Assembly: GCA_013138735.1 (NCBI GenBank)
Contig: WTCE01000114.1
Span: forward strand, 1-64,000
Source of the DNA: Crocinitomix sp.
Lineage (GTDB): Bacteria > Bacteroidota > Bacteroidia > Flavobacteriales_D > Crocinitomicaceae
DNA: 64,000 nt
Direction: 5' to 3'
Positions 10,082 to 17,331 of this stretch are shown here, in pieces. The notes under the pieces were generated by a model that saw nothing but the letters and a program-made list of their open reading frames with translations, did no database searches and was not told the origin of the DNA. The position numbers and the translations under genes were made by a program. Position 1 is the first letter of the stretch; every line of letters starts with the position of its first letter.

Positions 10082-10780
10082 TTGAAAAATCAACCAAAAA
10101 TTGTCGTAATTATTCCGGCCGTCAATGAAGAGGGATCAATCGGAAAAGTTGTTTCTGAATTGCCTTCAGCTATCGTATCCGACATAATCGTTTGTAATAA
10201 CGGATCAACTGACGATACCGCTAAAGTGGCAAAAGCCGCGGGAGCTATTGTTGTTGACGAACCAAAACCCGGTTATGGCTGGGCCTGCCTCAAAGGAATG
10301 GAGTTCGCAGCTCAAATGGAAATCAAACCAGATATTATCGTTTTTATTGATGGTGATTATTCAGATTATCCTGCCGAATTAACCAATGTCGTTGCTCCAA
10401 TTTTAGAAGACGATATCGATTTAGTGATTGGTTCAAGAGCATTGGGCGCCAAAGAAAAAGGTTCCATGACAGTTCCGCAACGTTTTGGGAATTGGTTGGC
10501 AACACGTTTAATGCGACTTTTTTACCGTGTCCGCTATACCGATTTAGGACCATTTCGCGCCATTAAATATGATAAGCTATTGGCGCTAAAAATGGCTGAT
10601 AAAACTTACGGTTGGACCATTGAAATGCAACTCAAAGCCGCCAAGCAAAAAATGACGCACACAGAGGTTCCTGTCAATTATAAAAAACGCATTGGAGAAT
10701 CTAAGGTCTCAGGAACTATTAAAGGGACCGTAATGGCTGGATTTAAAATCATCTTTGCTATTTTTAAGTATCGGTTTTAA
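10082..10780 (+). CDS. Glycosyltransferase family 2 (dolichol-phosphate-mannose-synthase-like)
   Basis: 232 residues, reading from a TTG codon. It has the GT-A start (VVIIPAVNEEGSIGKVV), the nucleotide-binding NNGSTDDT and the metal-binding D90-G-D92. No membrane segment is obvious, so it probably acts at the inner face of the membrane, moving a sugar from a nucleotide donor to a polyprenyl phosphate or lipid. It sits 33 bases after the Fe-S protein gene and may be co-transcribed. A near-copy of its last 33 bases, encoding the tail IIFAIFKYRF and stop, recurs at 13899-13931 (reported separately). No alternative ATG gives a complete N-terminal GT-A strand, so TTG is preferred. Confidence 0.82.
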   Translation: MKNQPKIVVIIPAVNEEGSIGKVVSELPSAIVSDIIVCNNGSTDDTAKVAKAAGAIVVDEPKPGYGWACLKGMEFAAQMEIKPDIIVFIDGDYSDYPAELTNVVAPILEDDIDLVIGSRALGAKEKGSMTVPQRFGNWLATRLMRLFYRVRYTDLGPFRAIKYDKLLALKMADKTYGWTIEMQLKAAKQKMTHTEVPVNYKKRIGESKVSGTIKGTVMAGFKIIFAIFKYRF

Positions 10781-10845
10781 ATTAGTCATTAGTTGCTAGT
10801 ATTGCGGTGTTGTAGTTTACAATGTCTTTATAACTAATTACTCCT

Positions 10846-11007
10846 TCAAGACTCTTTATCTTTTTTTAGGCTTTTTCGAACGCGATAAATAACATAAAGT
10901 ATAAACAGAATGAATCCAATAGAGACCCAGAAAACGACACTTTCGGAAAAATGAGTAGTGCTATTGTATGGTTCTAAATATTCGTATTTTGGATTAAAAT
11001 TGTTCAA
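10846..11007 (-). CDS. Small single-pass membrane protein
   Basis: 53 residues from a TTG start, with an in-frame stop just upstream, so no longer ATG version exists. After a polar, Tyr/Asn-rich N-terminal half comes one membrane segment (VVFWVSIGFILFILYVIYRV) and a basic tail (RKSLKKDKES), giving an N-out/C-in topology by the positive-inside rule. This is protein-like rather than random. It lies between the GT2 gene and the exported-protein gene on the minus strand. No family recognised; the non-ATG start makes it less certain than its neighbours. Confidence 0.5.
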   Translation of the reverse strand: MNNFNPKYEYLEPYNSTTHFSESVVFWVSIGFILFILYVIYRVRKSLKKDKES

Positions 11008-11041
11008 AATGAGATTTTAAAATTTAGGGATGAATTTCATA

Positions 11042-11377
11042 TCATTTTATATACACCAGCAAAAGCTGTCCCGAATCACCATTGCCGCCAATCATAACTT
11101 TTGAAAGGGTGTATTTCTTATATTGACAAACTGCAGCTAAATAGGCCTCAAAAAACGCAACGTTCAAGGTGATTTTTTGCTCATAATCAAAATTCATCAG
11201 GCTTATAATCTTCCGTTGGTGGCTCGCTTTTATTCCGTCAAAAGAAACCGATTTCAATGAATAAGTGGAGTCTTTTACAATGCTCCCTTGAATCTCCATA
11301 GTGAAATTGCAGCCATTGCCTTGGGCATAAATTCCATTAAAAACAAATATTAGAATAATTAAAAGTGTGTTTTTCAT
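11042..11377 (-). CDS. Exported protein, paralogue of the gene at 15936-16268
   Basis: 111 residues from ATG at 11377; an upstream in-frame ATG at 11404 would add nine residues before the signal peptide. The N terminus MKNTLLIILIFVFNGIYAQG is a typical Sec signal ending in AQ. The mature part shares a clear pattern with the protein at 15936-16268: GCNFT-type start, a central K-rich KI..LM.FD.., and AYLAAVCQYKKY near the end. That paralogue starts at the equivalent of 11377, which decided the start here. Two conserved cysteines may form a disulphide. Function unknown; a small periplasmic or surface protein. Confidence 0.7.
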   Translation of the reverse strand: MKNTLLIILIFVFNGIYAQGNGCNFTMEIQGSIVKDSTYSLKSVSFDGIKASHQRKIISLMNFDYEQKITLNVAFFEAYLAAVCQYKKYTLSKVMIGGNGDSGQLLLVYIK

Positions 11378-11432
11378 AATGTTAAACTTACAAAATACTT
11401 CCAACTAAAGACATCCTTCATGGTCAGAAAGT

Positions 11433-11837
11433 TTAAACCTTTACAACTCTTGTTTTAGCCCATTTATCATGCCATCCAATTGGATATTCGGGGATATAAG
11501 AAAAAACTTCTATCAACATTAAGCGCGACAAACTTCTTTGCACACATTGAGCAAAATCTGGTCGTAATCCTTTATCAGTTACCACTTTTGTTTTTGTAAA
11601 TAATTTATCTATAGTCTTACCCATAAAGAATTCACGCAAAGTATAGTAGACAAGTAGTATACTAATGAGTAGAATTGTATCAATTAAATTGCCATTTTGA
11701 AATTGATAGAAAACGCCAGAAATAAATACATGCAGTATCATTATTACCAATGAGTCAATTGACAAATTAGCAAAACGTGGTGCTTGATTAGCGAGATTTA
11801 GTTTAATCGGTTCTTTAGCATCTAAAACTTCTGTCAT
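11433..11837 (-). CDS. RDD family membrane protein
   Basis: 134 residues with hydrophobic segments at about 27-48 and 52-70. It follows the RDD pattern: a basic/arginine-led first helix with an Asp (RFANLSIDSLVI), then a second helix ending in TLREFFMGKTIDKLFTKTKVV and a later RSLSRLM arginine-rich strip. RDD proteins are small multi-spanning proteins, some acting as Na+(Li+,K+)/H+ antiporters, most uncharacterised. It lies 55 bases upstream of the exported protein gene on the same strand. Confidence 0.75.
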   Translation of the reverse strand: MTEVLDAKEPIKLNLANQAPRFANLSIDSLVIMILHVFISGVFYQFQNGNLIDTILLISILLVYYTLREFFMGKTIDKLFTKTKVVTDKGLRPDFAQCVQRSLSRLMLIEVFSYIPEYPIGWHDKWAKTRVVKV

Positions 11838-11890
11838 AAATTAGAATCATTATTTAATTTAACCTTTCAATTTCCGAATATAAGAAGTTT

Positions 11891-11944
11891 CCGCAATCGC
11901 GCGAAATGCAATTCGACGCAGTCAATCCCTTCGCGTGATAAAAG
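11891..11944 (+). repeat. 53-bp hairpin repeat, copy 1
   Basis: Core GCGAAATGCAATTCGACGCA with flanking inverted arms ATCGCGCGAA and TTCGCGTGAT. Near-identical to the copies at 12670 and 12801. The arms can pair, giving a REP-like hairpin about 48 bases long. Confidence 0.85.
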
Positions 11945-11963
11945 CCTCTTGGACATCCAACCA

Positions 11964-12019
11964 CCCCCGCTATTGCGTGAAATGCAATTCGACGCAGTAA
12001 ATCCTGTCATGTGATAAAG
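11964..12019 (+). repeat. 53-bp hairpin repeat, copy 2 (diverged)
   Basis: Starts with CCCCCGCTAT and keeps the core GAAATGCAATTCGACGCAGT, but the arms have changed (ATTGCGTGAA and GTCATGTGAT), so its stem is weaker than in the other copies. Confidence 0.85.
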
Positions 12020-12082
12020 CTAAGCAAACGGTACCAGTTAGCAACCGAGTACTAACGACTCTCGACTATTATGCTTTTTTCG

Positions 12083-12090
12083 TATCTTTG
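12083..12090 (+). promoter_or_regulatory. Bacteroidota -7 element TATCTTTG
   Basis: Matches TAnnTTTG 47 bases before the antitoxin ATG. No clear TTTG -33 box at the expected distance. Confidence 0.5.
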
Positions 12091-12136
12091 GGTAAGGATT
12101 AAGTTATAAAAACTAATTCTTGTAAAATAAGGAAAG

Positions 12137-12388
12137 ATGAGTTTACAATTTATAACAGATAGTGACGGAGAGACGACAGGTGTATTTATACCAATAAGTG
12201 AGTGGAATAAACTAAAAGATAGATATAACGATATTGATCAGTCAATTGATTGGTATGACGACTTGACTCCTACCCAAAAAAAAGAAATTGAAGAAGCTAG
12301 ATCGGAATTAGATGCAGGTAAAGGAATTCCGCATGAAGAAGTAAGAAAAAACATTCGACAGAAAATTGAAAATAAAAAAACTGCCTAG
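12137..12388 (+). CDS. Type II antitoxin (putative)
   Basis: 83 residues. An N-terminal strand-rich part (LQFITDSDGETTGVFIPISEW) is followed by a charged helical region (LTPTQKKEIEEARSELDAGKG...HEEVRKNIRQKIENKK), the arrangement seen in small Bacteroidota antitoxins paired with RelE/ParE toxins: an N-terminal regulatory/DNA-binding domain and a C-terminal toxin-wrapping tail. It overlaps the toxin gene by one base (TAGTG), so the two are translationally coupled. It likely autoregulates the operon from the promoter at 12083. The DNA-binding fold (Phd/RelB-like) is not certain. Confidence 0.75.
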   Translation: MSLQFITDSDGETTGVFIPISEWNKLKDRYNDIDQSIDWYDDLTPTQKKEIEEARSELDAGKGIPHEEVRKNIRQKIENKKTA

Positions 12389-12669
12389 TGAAAATTATTT
12401 GGTCAATAAGAGCGTCTATTTCTTACCAAAAAACGATTGATTTTATACTCGAAAAATGGCCAATTGAGATTGCTGAAAACCTTGAAACGAAAATTGACGA
12501 ATTATTCAACAATCTAGTACAGAATAAACATTTTTGCCCACCGTCAAACAACAATCCTAAAATTAGACGCTGCGTTGTTTCAAAACAAACATCACTCATA
12601 TATGAGGTTGGAAAAAATTCAATTGAAATCCTTTTATTCATAGATAACAGAAGTGATCATAAATACTAG
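12388..12669 (+). CDS. RelE/ParE-family toxin
   Basis: 93 residues from GTG. The RelE/ParE fold signature is visible: an opening strand (KIIWSIRASISYQKTIDFI), a helical pair (WPIEIAENLETKIDELFNNL), then P-N-N-x-K-I-R-R-C-V-V and a closing strand with IEILLFIDNRSDHKY. Toxins of this fold cleave mRNA on the ribosome (RelE) or poison gyrase (ParE); the sequence does not decide which. The stop codon directly abuts copy 3 of the hairpin repeat at 12670. The pair sits among repeats in an accessory patch, consistent with a mobile or recently acquired module. Confidence 0.85.
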   Translation: MKIIWSIRASISYQKTIDFILEKWPIEIAENLETKIDELFNNLVQNKHFCPPSNNNPKIRRCVVSKQTSLIYEVGKNSIEILLFIDNRSDHKY

Positions 12670-12722
12670 CCCCCGCTATCGCGCGAAATGCAATTCGACG
12701 CAGTCAATCCTTTCGCGTGATT
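12670..12722 (+). repeat. 53-bp hairpin repeat, copy 3
   Basis: Begins CCCCCGCTATCGCGCGAAAT on the base after the toxin stop codon; arms ATCGCGCGAA and TTCGCGTGAT. Confidence 0.85.
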
Positions 12723-12723
12723 T

Positions 12724-12798
12724 CACCAAGTACCAAGTACCAAGTACCAAGTGCCAAGGCCAAGTGCCAAGTACCGAGTACCAAGTACCAAGTATTAA
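12724..12798 (+). repeat. Heptamer tandem array (CCAAGTA type)
   Basis: About ten imperfect copies of the 7-mer CCAAGTA (variants CCAAGTG and CCGAGTA) lie between repeat copies 3 and 4. Copy number is likely to vary between strains. Confidence 0.85.
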
Positions 12799-12800
12799 AG

Positions 12801-12856
12801 CCCCCGCTATCGCGCGAAATGCAATTCGACGCAGTCAATCCCTTCGCGTGATAAAG
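12801..12856 (+). repeat. 53-bp hairpin repeat, copy 4
   Basis: Begins CCCCCGCTATCGCGCGAAAT and ends in TTCGCGTGATAAAG; almost identical to copies 1 and 3. Confidence 0.85.
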
Positions 12857-13046
12857 GTTACCAAGCCATCCCGAATTAAATCTTATCTAAAATGCTTTTT
12901 TCGCATCTTGAATCATAATTCTAAATCAACAGGTAGAAATAAATCTTCGGAAACATTTTAGAAGATAAATTTACGTGGACTCGTATTTCCTTTTGTTGTA
13001 TTTTCGACCAACCAATATTTGGCATATTTATACCGTAAATCCTAAA
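12857..13046. other. Non-coding stretch after repeat copy 4
   Basis: Together with the repeats from 12670 this makes about 377 bases without a gene. It includes a second occurrence of the words ATGCTTTTTTCG and CATCTT near 12890, matching the pre-promoter sequence at 12070-12088, so part of the antitoxin upstream region seems duplicated here. Confidence 0.45.
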
Positions 13047-13889
13047 GTGAAAAAAACTATCCTAATATTAACTTTAATCTTTTTCGGTCAATTCTCCGCT
13101 CTTTCTCAAGGGGATAATTTCATGATTAATGACATTGACTTGGAACAAAGTTTTAGAAAAAGAAAACTCTCTCGTCCTCATAATCAACCTGTAACTTATC
13201 AATATAAATACATTTATAGTCCTTATGGTAAAACGTTTGGTGCCCGAGGGCTCATGGCTAATTTTGGGTTGAATTTTGCGAAGTTAGACAACGATAAGAT
13301 CATATTTGGTCCTATTATGGATTTCAAATTGAATCCAGGACGTCATAGAATATTAGCCCCAAATGAATTTTTATCAGATTTTAATGACAGCTATTCTCCG
13401 GTAAACACCACGCCACAAGATTCAGCGTATTCGCAGGTTATTCATCAGAATTTAAATGGAGGTATATTAGGGAACAGTATTTTAAATTTTGGGATCATGT
13501 TCTCCGCATTTCCAAATCGGTATGGTGGTATATTATTCGAAATTAAAACGGGAATAACCTATTTACAAGCACATTCAAATATATATGGAAATACATTTGT
13601 GAATGGAGGAGGCAATGATCGCGTGGCATTTACTACAACTAAAAATTTGATCTGTGAGATGACTTTTAAACCCTATGCAATTTTCAAAAACAGCTATATA
13701 GAGGGCAATTATTTCGATTTCATTGAATTTCTAAAAACTATCGCTATTTCATTCTACTACGAAAGATTCAACTTTAAAAACACCGAATTTAAAGGGATGG
13801 AAGTAAGAGAATTAGTGCCGGATGAATTTATGACGAAATATGGCGTAGACAATCGATTTGGATTTAAGATTGGACTGGCATTTTATTAA
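13047..13889 (+). CDS. Exported protein of unknown function, possible outer-membrane barrel
   Basis: 280 residues from a GTG at 13047; an upstream in-frame GTG at 12975 would add 24 residues ahead of the signal peptide and is less likely. The signal peptide is KKTILILTLIFFGQFSALSQ. The mature part has alternating aromatic/Gly strands (GARGLMANFGLNFAKL, ILNFGIMFSAFPNRYGGILFEIKTG, AISFYYERFNF, FGFKIGLAFY) and ends in an aromatic residue preceded by a strand, as outer-membrane beta-barrels do. No family recognised. It is the last gene before the GT2-tail copy at 13899. Confidence 0.6.
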   Translation: MKKTILILTLIFFGQFSALSQGDNFMINDIDLEQSFRKRKLSRPHNQPVTYQYKYIYSPYGKTFGARGLMANFGLNFAKLDNDKIIFGPIMDFKLNPGRHRILAPNEFLSDFNDSYSPVNTTPQDSAYSQVIHQNLNGGILGNSILNFGIMFSAFPNRYGGILFEIKTGITYLQAHSNIYGNTFVNGGGNDRVAFTTTKNLICEMTFKPYAIFKNSYIEGNYFDFIEFLKTIAISFYYERFNFKNTEFKGMEVRELVPDEFMTKYGVDNRFGFKIGLAFY

Positions 13890-13898
13890 AACCACTAA

Positions 13899-13931
13899 AT
13901 TATCTTTGCTATTTTTAAATATCGATTTTGA
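13899..13931 (+). pseudogene. Remnant of a GT2 gene 3' end (direct repeat of 10748-10780)
   Basis: 29 of 33 bases match the last 33 bases of the glycosyltransferase gene at 10082-10780, and the stretch still encodes its final residues (IIFAIFKYRF, then stop). The rest of the gene is absent. Weaker similarity (GTCxxTAGT-type words) continues downstream of both copies. The two copies bracket about 3.1 kb with the toxin-antitoxin pair and the hairpin repeats. Confidence 0.6.
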
Positions 13932-13956
13932 AAAGTCGCTAGTCAATAGATTGCTG

Positions 13957-13977
13957 CGCAGGGTTTGTAACCCTGCG
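13957..13977 (+). repeat. Dispersed 21-bp hairpin, copy A
   Basis: CGCAGGGTT-TGT-AACCCTGCG, a perfect 9-bp stem with a 3-base loop. Related copies lie at 20675-20695 and 45322-45342. Confidence 0.75.
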
Positions 13978-14196
13978 TTTGAACACAGTCTAAGTTCTAG
14001 GTTTAAATCGAAATGTAATCCTCGCACTAACTGAGTCAGAAAGCCGCGATTGCAGCACGAATCCTTTTATGTGAATTAGTCTAACCTCAATGATCTACCC
14101 TTCTTTGCTTTCGCGAAGCTTCAGCATAGCAAAGCGATAAAACTCAGGGCGGCGCCTCCAAAATCTCTCGCGACCTGCACTATTAAATTTATCCGT

Positions 14197-14204
14197 TATA
14201 TTTG
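14197..14204 (+). promoter_or_regulatory. Bacteroidota -7 element TATATTTG
   Basis: Matches TAnnTTTG, 37 bases before the ATG of the 540-residue exported protein. Confidence 0.5.
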
Positions 14205-14241
14205 TCCATCAATCTACTCATCTCGAAAAACTTAATGAAAT

Positions 14242-15864
14242 ATGAAAAAAGCTGGAGCTGTTATTCAACAAGTAAATAAAGCAATTGTGCTATTTGCGAT
14301 AATTATATTTTTCTTTCCGTCAACAGTTAGCGCCCAAGTTTCGAATTCAGCTTATAAATTTGAATCGAGCGAAAAATTAATGTTTAATAATGTAAATTAT
14401 ATCTCGAATAGAGACGGTCAATTCATTGGAGCATCCTTCCAAAATAGTTATGAAAGAAATCCAGGTGACTATATTGCAGAGACAGATATGGTTTCAGGTT
14501 TTACGCTTGGTTCTAATATGAACGTTCAGAATGAGTCAAATTATTTCGAATCAGGCTCACATAAAGGAATTCTTAAGGGGATTAGAAAGATAACATCTTC
14601 TCGTTTTATAGAGTTTGGCGATCAAATTTATTTTTTAATTAGCTATTTATCCAAAACGGGGACAAATGAGGTGATCCGTTTATTTCAATTTGAAAATGGC
14701 AACTTTAAATCAGTAAATTCTGAGTTATTTCCGTTAAAGCTAGATGGTGAAAATCCATTTCGCGATAAATACAGTGATTCTCAAGTGGGTGTATTCTGTT
14801 CTGAAGACAACTTATATGCAGTTCGCGTGGTTGATCGATCAAAAGGTGAATCAACTTTCAATGTTGAAGTATTAGGATTCAATGCAGACCTAGAACAAAC
14901 AGTTAAATACACATCAACTTTTATTTTACCAAAAGGGAAAGCGACCTTTTACAATCCGTTTATTACCAATGACGGTGCGTTTTATTTTACATGTAAAATA
15001 TTAGATCCAGGTAAAAAAGCAATGAGTTCAAAAGATGACATTAATTATTTAAACTTTTACAAATTGGATCCCGCTAAAGATCAAGCAGAAGTGATTGAGA
15101 TGGGCGGTGATAAAAAGAAAGTGAAGAATGTGAAAATTGCTGAACTCAATAATGGAGTGGTTATTTGTACGGGATATTTGGAAAAAGAGGATGCTTCAAC
15201 CATCTTCAGTGGTAAATTTGACGGTGACGATAAAACTTTTCATGAAGAAGATTTAGATGTAAACAAATTTATTTTTCCTTATGATTATAAGCGTCAAAAA
15301 GTATACAGCATGGGAATTCCTGTTGAAGATCATAGAGTATTACACGCGATTAACACGGATGATAATGGGGTGATTTTTGTGAGTGAAGAGCAAATTGTCA
15401 ACAAAATGGCAGATAAAACTCACCTTTATTATGACAAGGAGATTTTTGTGACGAAATTAAATGCAAAGGGTGAAGTTCAATGGATTAGTGCGATTGATAA
15501 AAATCAAGGATCAAATGATTTGCTTGCGATCAAGTCATCTTTTTCAATGTTTTACGATAAAAAGGAACCGAAAATCTTTTTAGTGTTTAATGATTGGGCG
15601 AAGAACTACAACGATCAAGGAATCGTTTTGGAAAAGACGAATCAAAAAGAATTGATAAATAAACATAATTATTTAGTAGTGGCAACAGTAGATTTGACAA
15701 ATGGAGCTATTACGCAAGAGGTTGTTCGTGATAATAGCACTGATAAAATGGACTTCCTACCTCAATCTGGTTTTGCTGATGTGGAAAATGGTTACCTCTA
15801 CGGCTATTTCAAAAAAGGTGCATTTGATCCTTTCGGTAAAATAGGCCGCTTGAAGTTGAAATAG
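14242..15864 (+). CDS. Large exported protein of unknown function
   Basis: 540 residues. A hydrophobic stretch (AIVLFAIIIFFFPSTVSAQ, about residues 14-32) is a Sec signal peptide ending in SAQ. The mature part is rich in strand-turn patterns such as YFLISYLSK..NEVIRLFQFENG, NVEVLGFNADL, NFYKLD and VVICTGYLEKED, suggesting a beta-propeller or other all-beta surface protein, but I see no diagnostic motif and no T9SS sorting tail. It has its own promoter element upstream and faces a convergent exported-protein gene. Family not recognised. Confidence 0.65.
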   Translation: MKKAGAVIQQVNKAIVLFAIIIFFFPSTVSAQVSNSAYKFESSEKLMFNNVNYISNRDGQFIGASFQNSYERNPGDYIAETDMVSGFTLGSNMNVQNESNYFESGSHKGILKGIRKITSSRFIEFGDQIYFLISYLSKTGTNEVIRLFQFENGNFKSVNSELFPLKLDGENPFRDKYSDSQVGVFCSEDNLYAVRVVDRSKGESTFNVEVLGFNADLEQTVKYTSTFILPKGKATFYNPFITNDGAFYFTCKILDPGKKAMSSKDDINYLNFYKLDPAKDQAEVIEMGGDKKKVKNVKIAELNNGVVICTGYLEKEDASTIFSGKFDGDDKTFHEEDLDVNKFIFPYDYKRQKVYSMGIPVEDHRVLHAINTDDNGVIFVSEEQIVNKMADKTHLYYDKEIFVTKLNAKGEVQWISAIDKNQGSNDLLAIKSSFSMFYDKKEPKIFLVFNDWAKNYNDQGIVLEKTNQKELINKHNYLVVATVDLTNGAITQEVVRDNSTDKMDFLPQSGFADVENGYLYGYFKKGAFDPFGKIGRLKLK

Positions 15865-15935
15865 TTGCGTTTGCTTCATACGCTTCGTTGGTCAATTCAA
15901 ACATGAAATCTTCAGGAAAACGAACCAATATCTCA

Positions 15936-16268
15936 TTACTCATAAATTACCGTAATCTCAACCAAGTTGCTGTACCCGCTTACAATCACTCTCGTAATTC
16001 TATATTTCTTATATTGACAAACTGCCGCTAAATACGCTTGGTGAAATTGAAGAGTGATTCCCACTGGTCTCGAAAAATCGAAGTCCATAAGCTCCATTAT
16101 TTTTTTTTGTTTTCTTCGTTTGATGCCTCCAATCTGGAACGACTCAACAGAATAATCCGTCTGCTCTGATAGATCACCAAGAACTTCTACTGTGAAATTG
16201 CAATTGTTATTTTGGGCATAAATTCCACCAACACCAAACATTAATATAATTAGGTTTGCATTTCTCAT
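15936..16268 (-). CDS. Exported protein, paralogue of the gene at 11042-11377
   Basis: 110 residues. Signal peptide MRNANLIILMFGVGGIYAQ, then NNCNFTVEVLG at the mature N terminus. It shares with the 11042 gene the NxCNFT opening, the K-rich K(K/R)I(M/I)xLMxFD segment and AYLAAVCQYKKY, at similar spacing; the strand between is less conserved. The two copies lie 4.5 kb apart on the same strand with unrelated genes between, so they are dispersed paralogues. Function unknown. Confidence 0.7.
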   Translation of the reverse strand: MRNANLIILMFGVGGIYAQNNNCNFTVEVLGDLSEQTDYSVESFQIGGIKRRKQKKIMELMDFDFSRPVGITLQFHQAYLAAVCQYKKYRITRVIVSGYSNLVEITVIYE

Positions 16269-16488
16269 GTCACTAATATAACAAATTGTTTTGCAAATAA
16301 TCCAGCATATAAAAGTACCACGATATTAGATGCTGAGTGCGCCATACTAGCGACCAGAATCTCACTAATATCATCCAACAGCGCAATTTAAAATCAATTA
16401 TCTAAGAGCGAAGCGATCTAATATCTATCAGCAAAGCTGATCAAAACATTAAGTTTTCAACAATTATAAATTCTATCTTAAAAAAAAG

Positions 16489-16496
16489 TATCTTTG
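16489..16496 (+). promoter_or_regulatory. Bacteroidota -7 element and SD ahead of parA
   Basis: TATCTTTG lies 26 bases before the parA ATG. An AGAGGAG at 16511-16517 is one of the few good Shine-Dalgarno matches in the window and fixes the start at 16522. Confidence 0.55.
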
Positions 16497-16521
16497 GTCT
16501 CATACAAATTAGAGGAGATAA

Positions 16522-17322
16522 ATGGGTAAAATAATTGCAATAACAAATCAAAAAGGGGGAGTAGGAAAAACCACAACAGCAATCAATTTGGGTGCGAGTT
16601 TTGGTGTATTGGAGTACAAGACACTGATTATTGATGCAGACCCACAGGCCAATGCTACTTCTGGAGTGGGCTTTGATCCACGTAATGTGAAAAGAAGCAT
16701 TTACGATTGTTTAGTGAATGAGGCCGAAGCAAAAGATTTGATCCTTGAAACTGAAAATCCTAATTTGGATATCATTCCAGCACATATCGACTTAGTTGGA
16801 GCTGAATTAGAGATGATTAATATGCCGAATCGCGAGCATAAATTAAAACAAGCTTTACAGGGGATAAAGGACGATTACGACTTTATTCTAATTGATTGTT
16901 CACCGTCTTTAGGTTTAATTACCGTTAATTCATTGACTGCGGCAGATTCAGTTATTATTCCTGTACAGTGCGAATATTTTGCGCTTGAAGGTCTAGGAAA
17001 ACTATTGAATACAATCAAAATTGTTCAAACGCGCTTGAATCCTGAATTGGATATTGAAGGCATTGTTTTAACAATGTACGATACACGTTTACGTTTGGCC
17101 AACCAAGTTGTGGACGAGGTTAAAACACATTTCCAAGAATTGGTATTCAATACTATTATTCATAGAAATACACGTTTGGGCGAAGCGCCAAGTTTCGGTG
17201 AAACCATCATAATGCATGATGCAACGTGTAAAGGCGCAATTAATTATTTGAATTTTGCCCGTGAGGTCTTACAAAAAAACGACCTTACTAAAATGAAGAA
17301 TAAGGATAAACAACTTATATAA
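16522..17322 (+). CDS. parA: Chromosome-partitioning ATPase ParA (Soj)
   Basis: 266 residues, normal for chromosomal Soj-type ParA. It starts GKIIAITNQKGGVGKTTTAI, the deviant Walker A (KGGVGKTT), followed by DADPQANAT (Walker A') and FILIDCSPSLG (Walker B). It binds DNA non-specifically when ATP-bound and is released by ParB-parS, moving or separating origin regions. It is nine bases ahead of parB in an operon, as in most Bacteroidota. Start set by the Shine-Dalgarno at 16511. Confidence 0.96.
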   Translation: MGKIIAITNQKGGVGKTTTAINLGASFGVLEYKTLIIDADPQANATSGVGFDPRNVKRSIYDCLVNEAEAKDLILETENPNLDIIPAHIDLVGAELEMINMPNREHKLKQALQGIKDDYDFILIDCSPSLGLITVNSLTAADSVIIPVQCEYFALEGLGKLLNTIKIVQTRLNPELDIEGIVLTMYDTRLRLANQVVDEVKTHFQELVFNTIIHRNTRLGEAPSFGETIIMHDATCKGAINYLNFAREVLQKNDLTKMKNKDKQLI

Positions 17323-17331
17323 GGTTGAGGC

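Larger units (their letters stand above)
11838..12136. other. Intergenic region with two repeat copies and a promoter element
   Basis: Holds copies 1 and 2 of the ~53-bp hairpin repeat (11891-11944 and 11964-12019) and, at 12083-12090, a TATCTTTG -7 element in front of the toxin-antitoxin pair. No gene is evident. Confidence 0.6.
13890..14241. other. Intergenic region with GT2 remnant, hairpin and promoter
   Basis: 352 bases. Contains the GT2-tail remnant (13899-13931), a perfect 9-bp hairpin (13957-13977), a faint fifth copy of the 53-bp repeat (about 14042-14078, words AATCCTTTtatGTGA) and a TATATTTG -7 box at 14197-14204. No gene seen. Confidence 0.55.

Noticed and set aside
12724-12798. 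Possible CRISPR-like array
   Set aside because: The unit is seven bases without spacers, a slippage array, and no cas genes are present.
12653-12961. 102-codon open frame through the hairpin repeats and heptamer array
   Set aside because: Encoded repeats (QVPSTKCQGQVPSTEYQVPS) simply reflect the tandem DNA array; no protein character and it overlaps the toxin end.
16269-16521. Search for a parS site near parAB
   Set aside because: Short dyads such as TCAGC-AAA-GCTGA occur, but none matches a 16-base parS-type palindrome.
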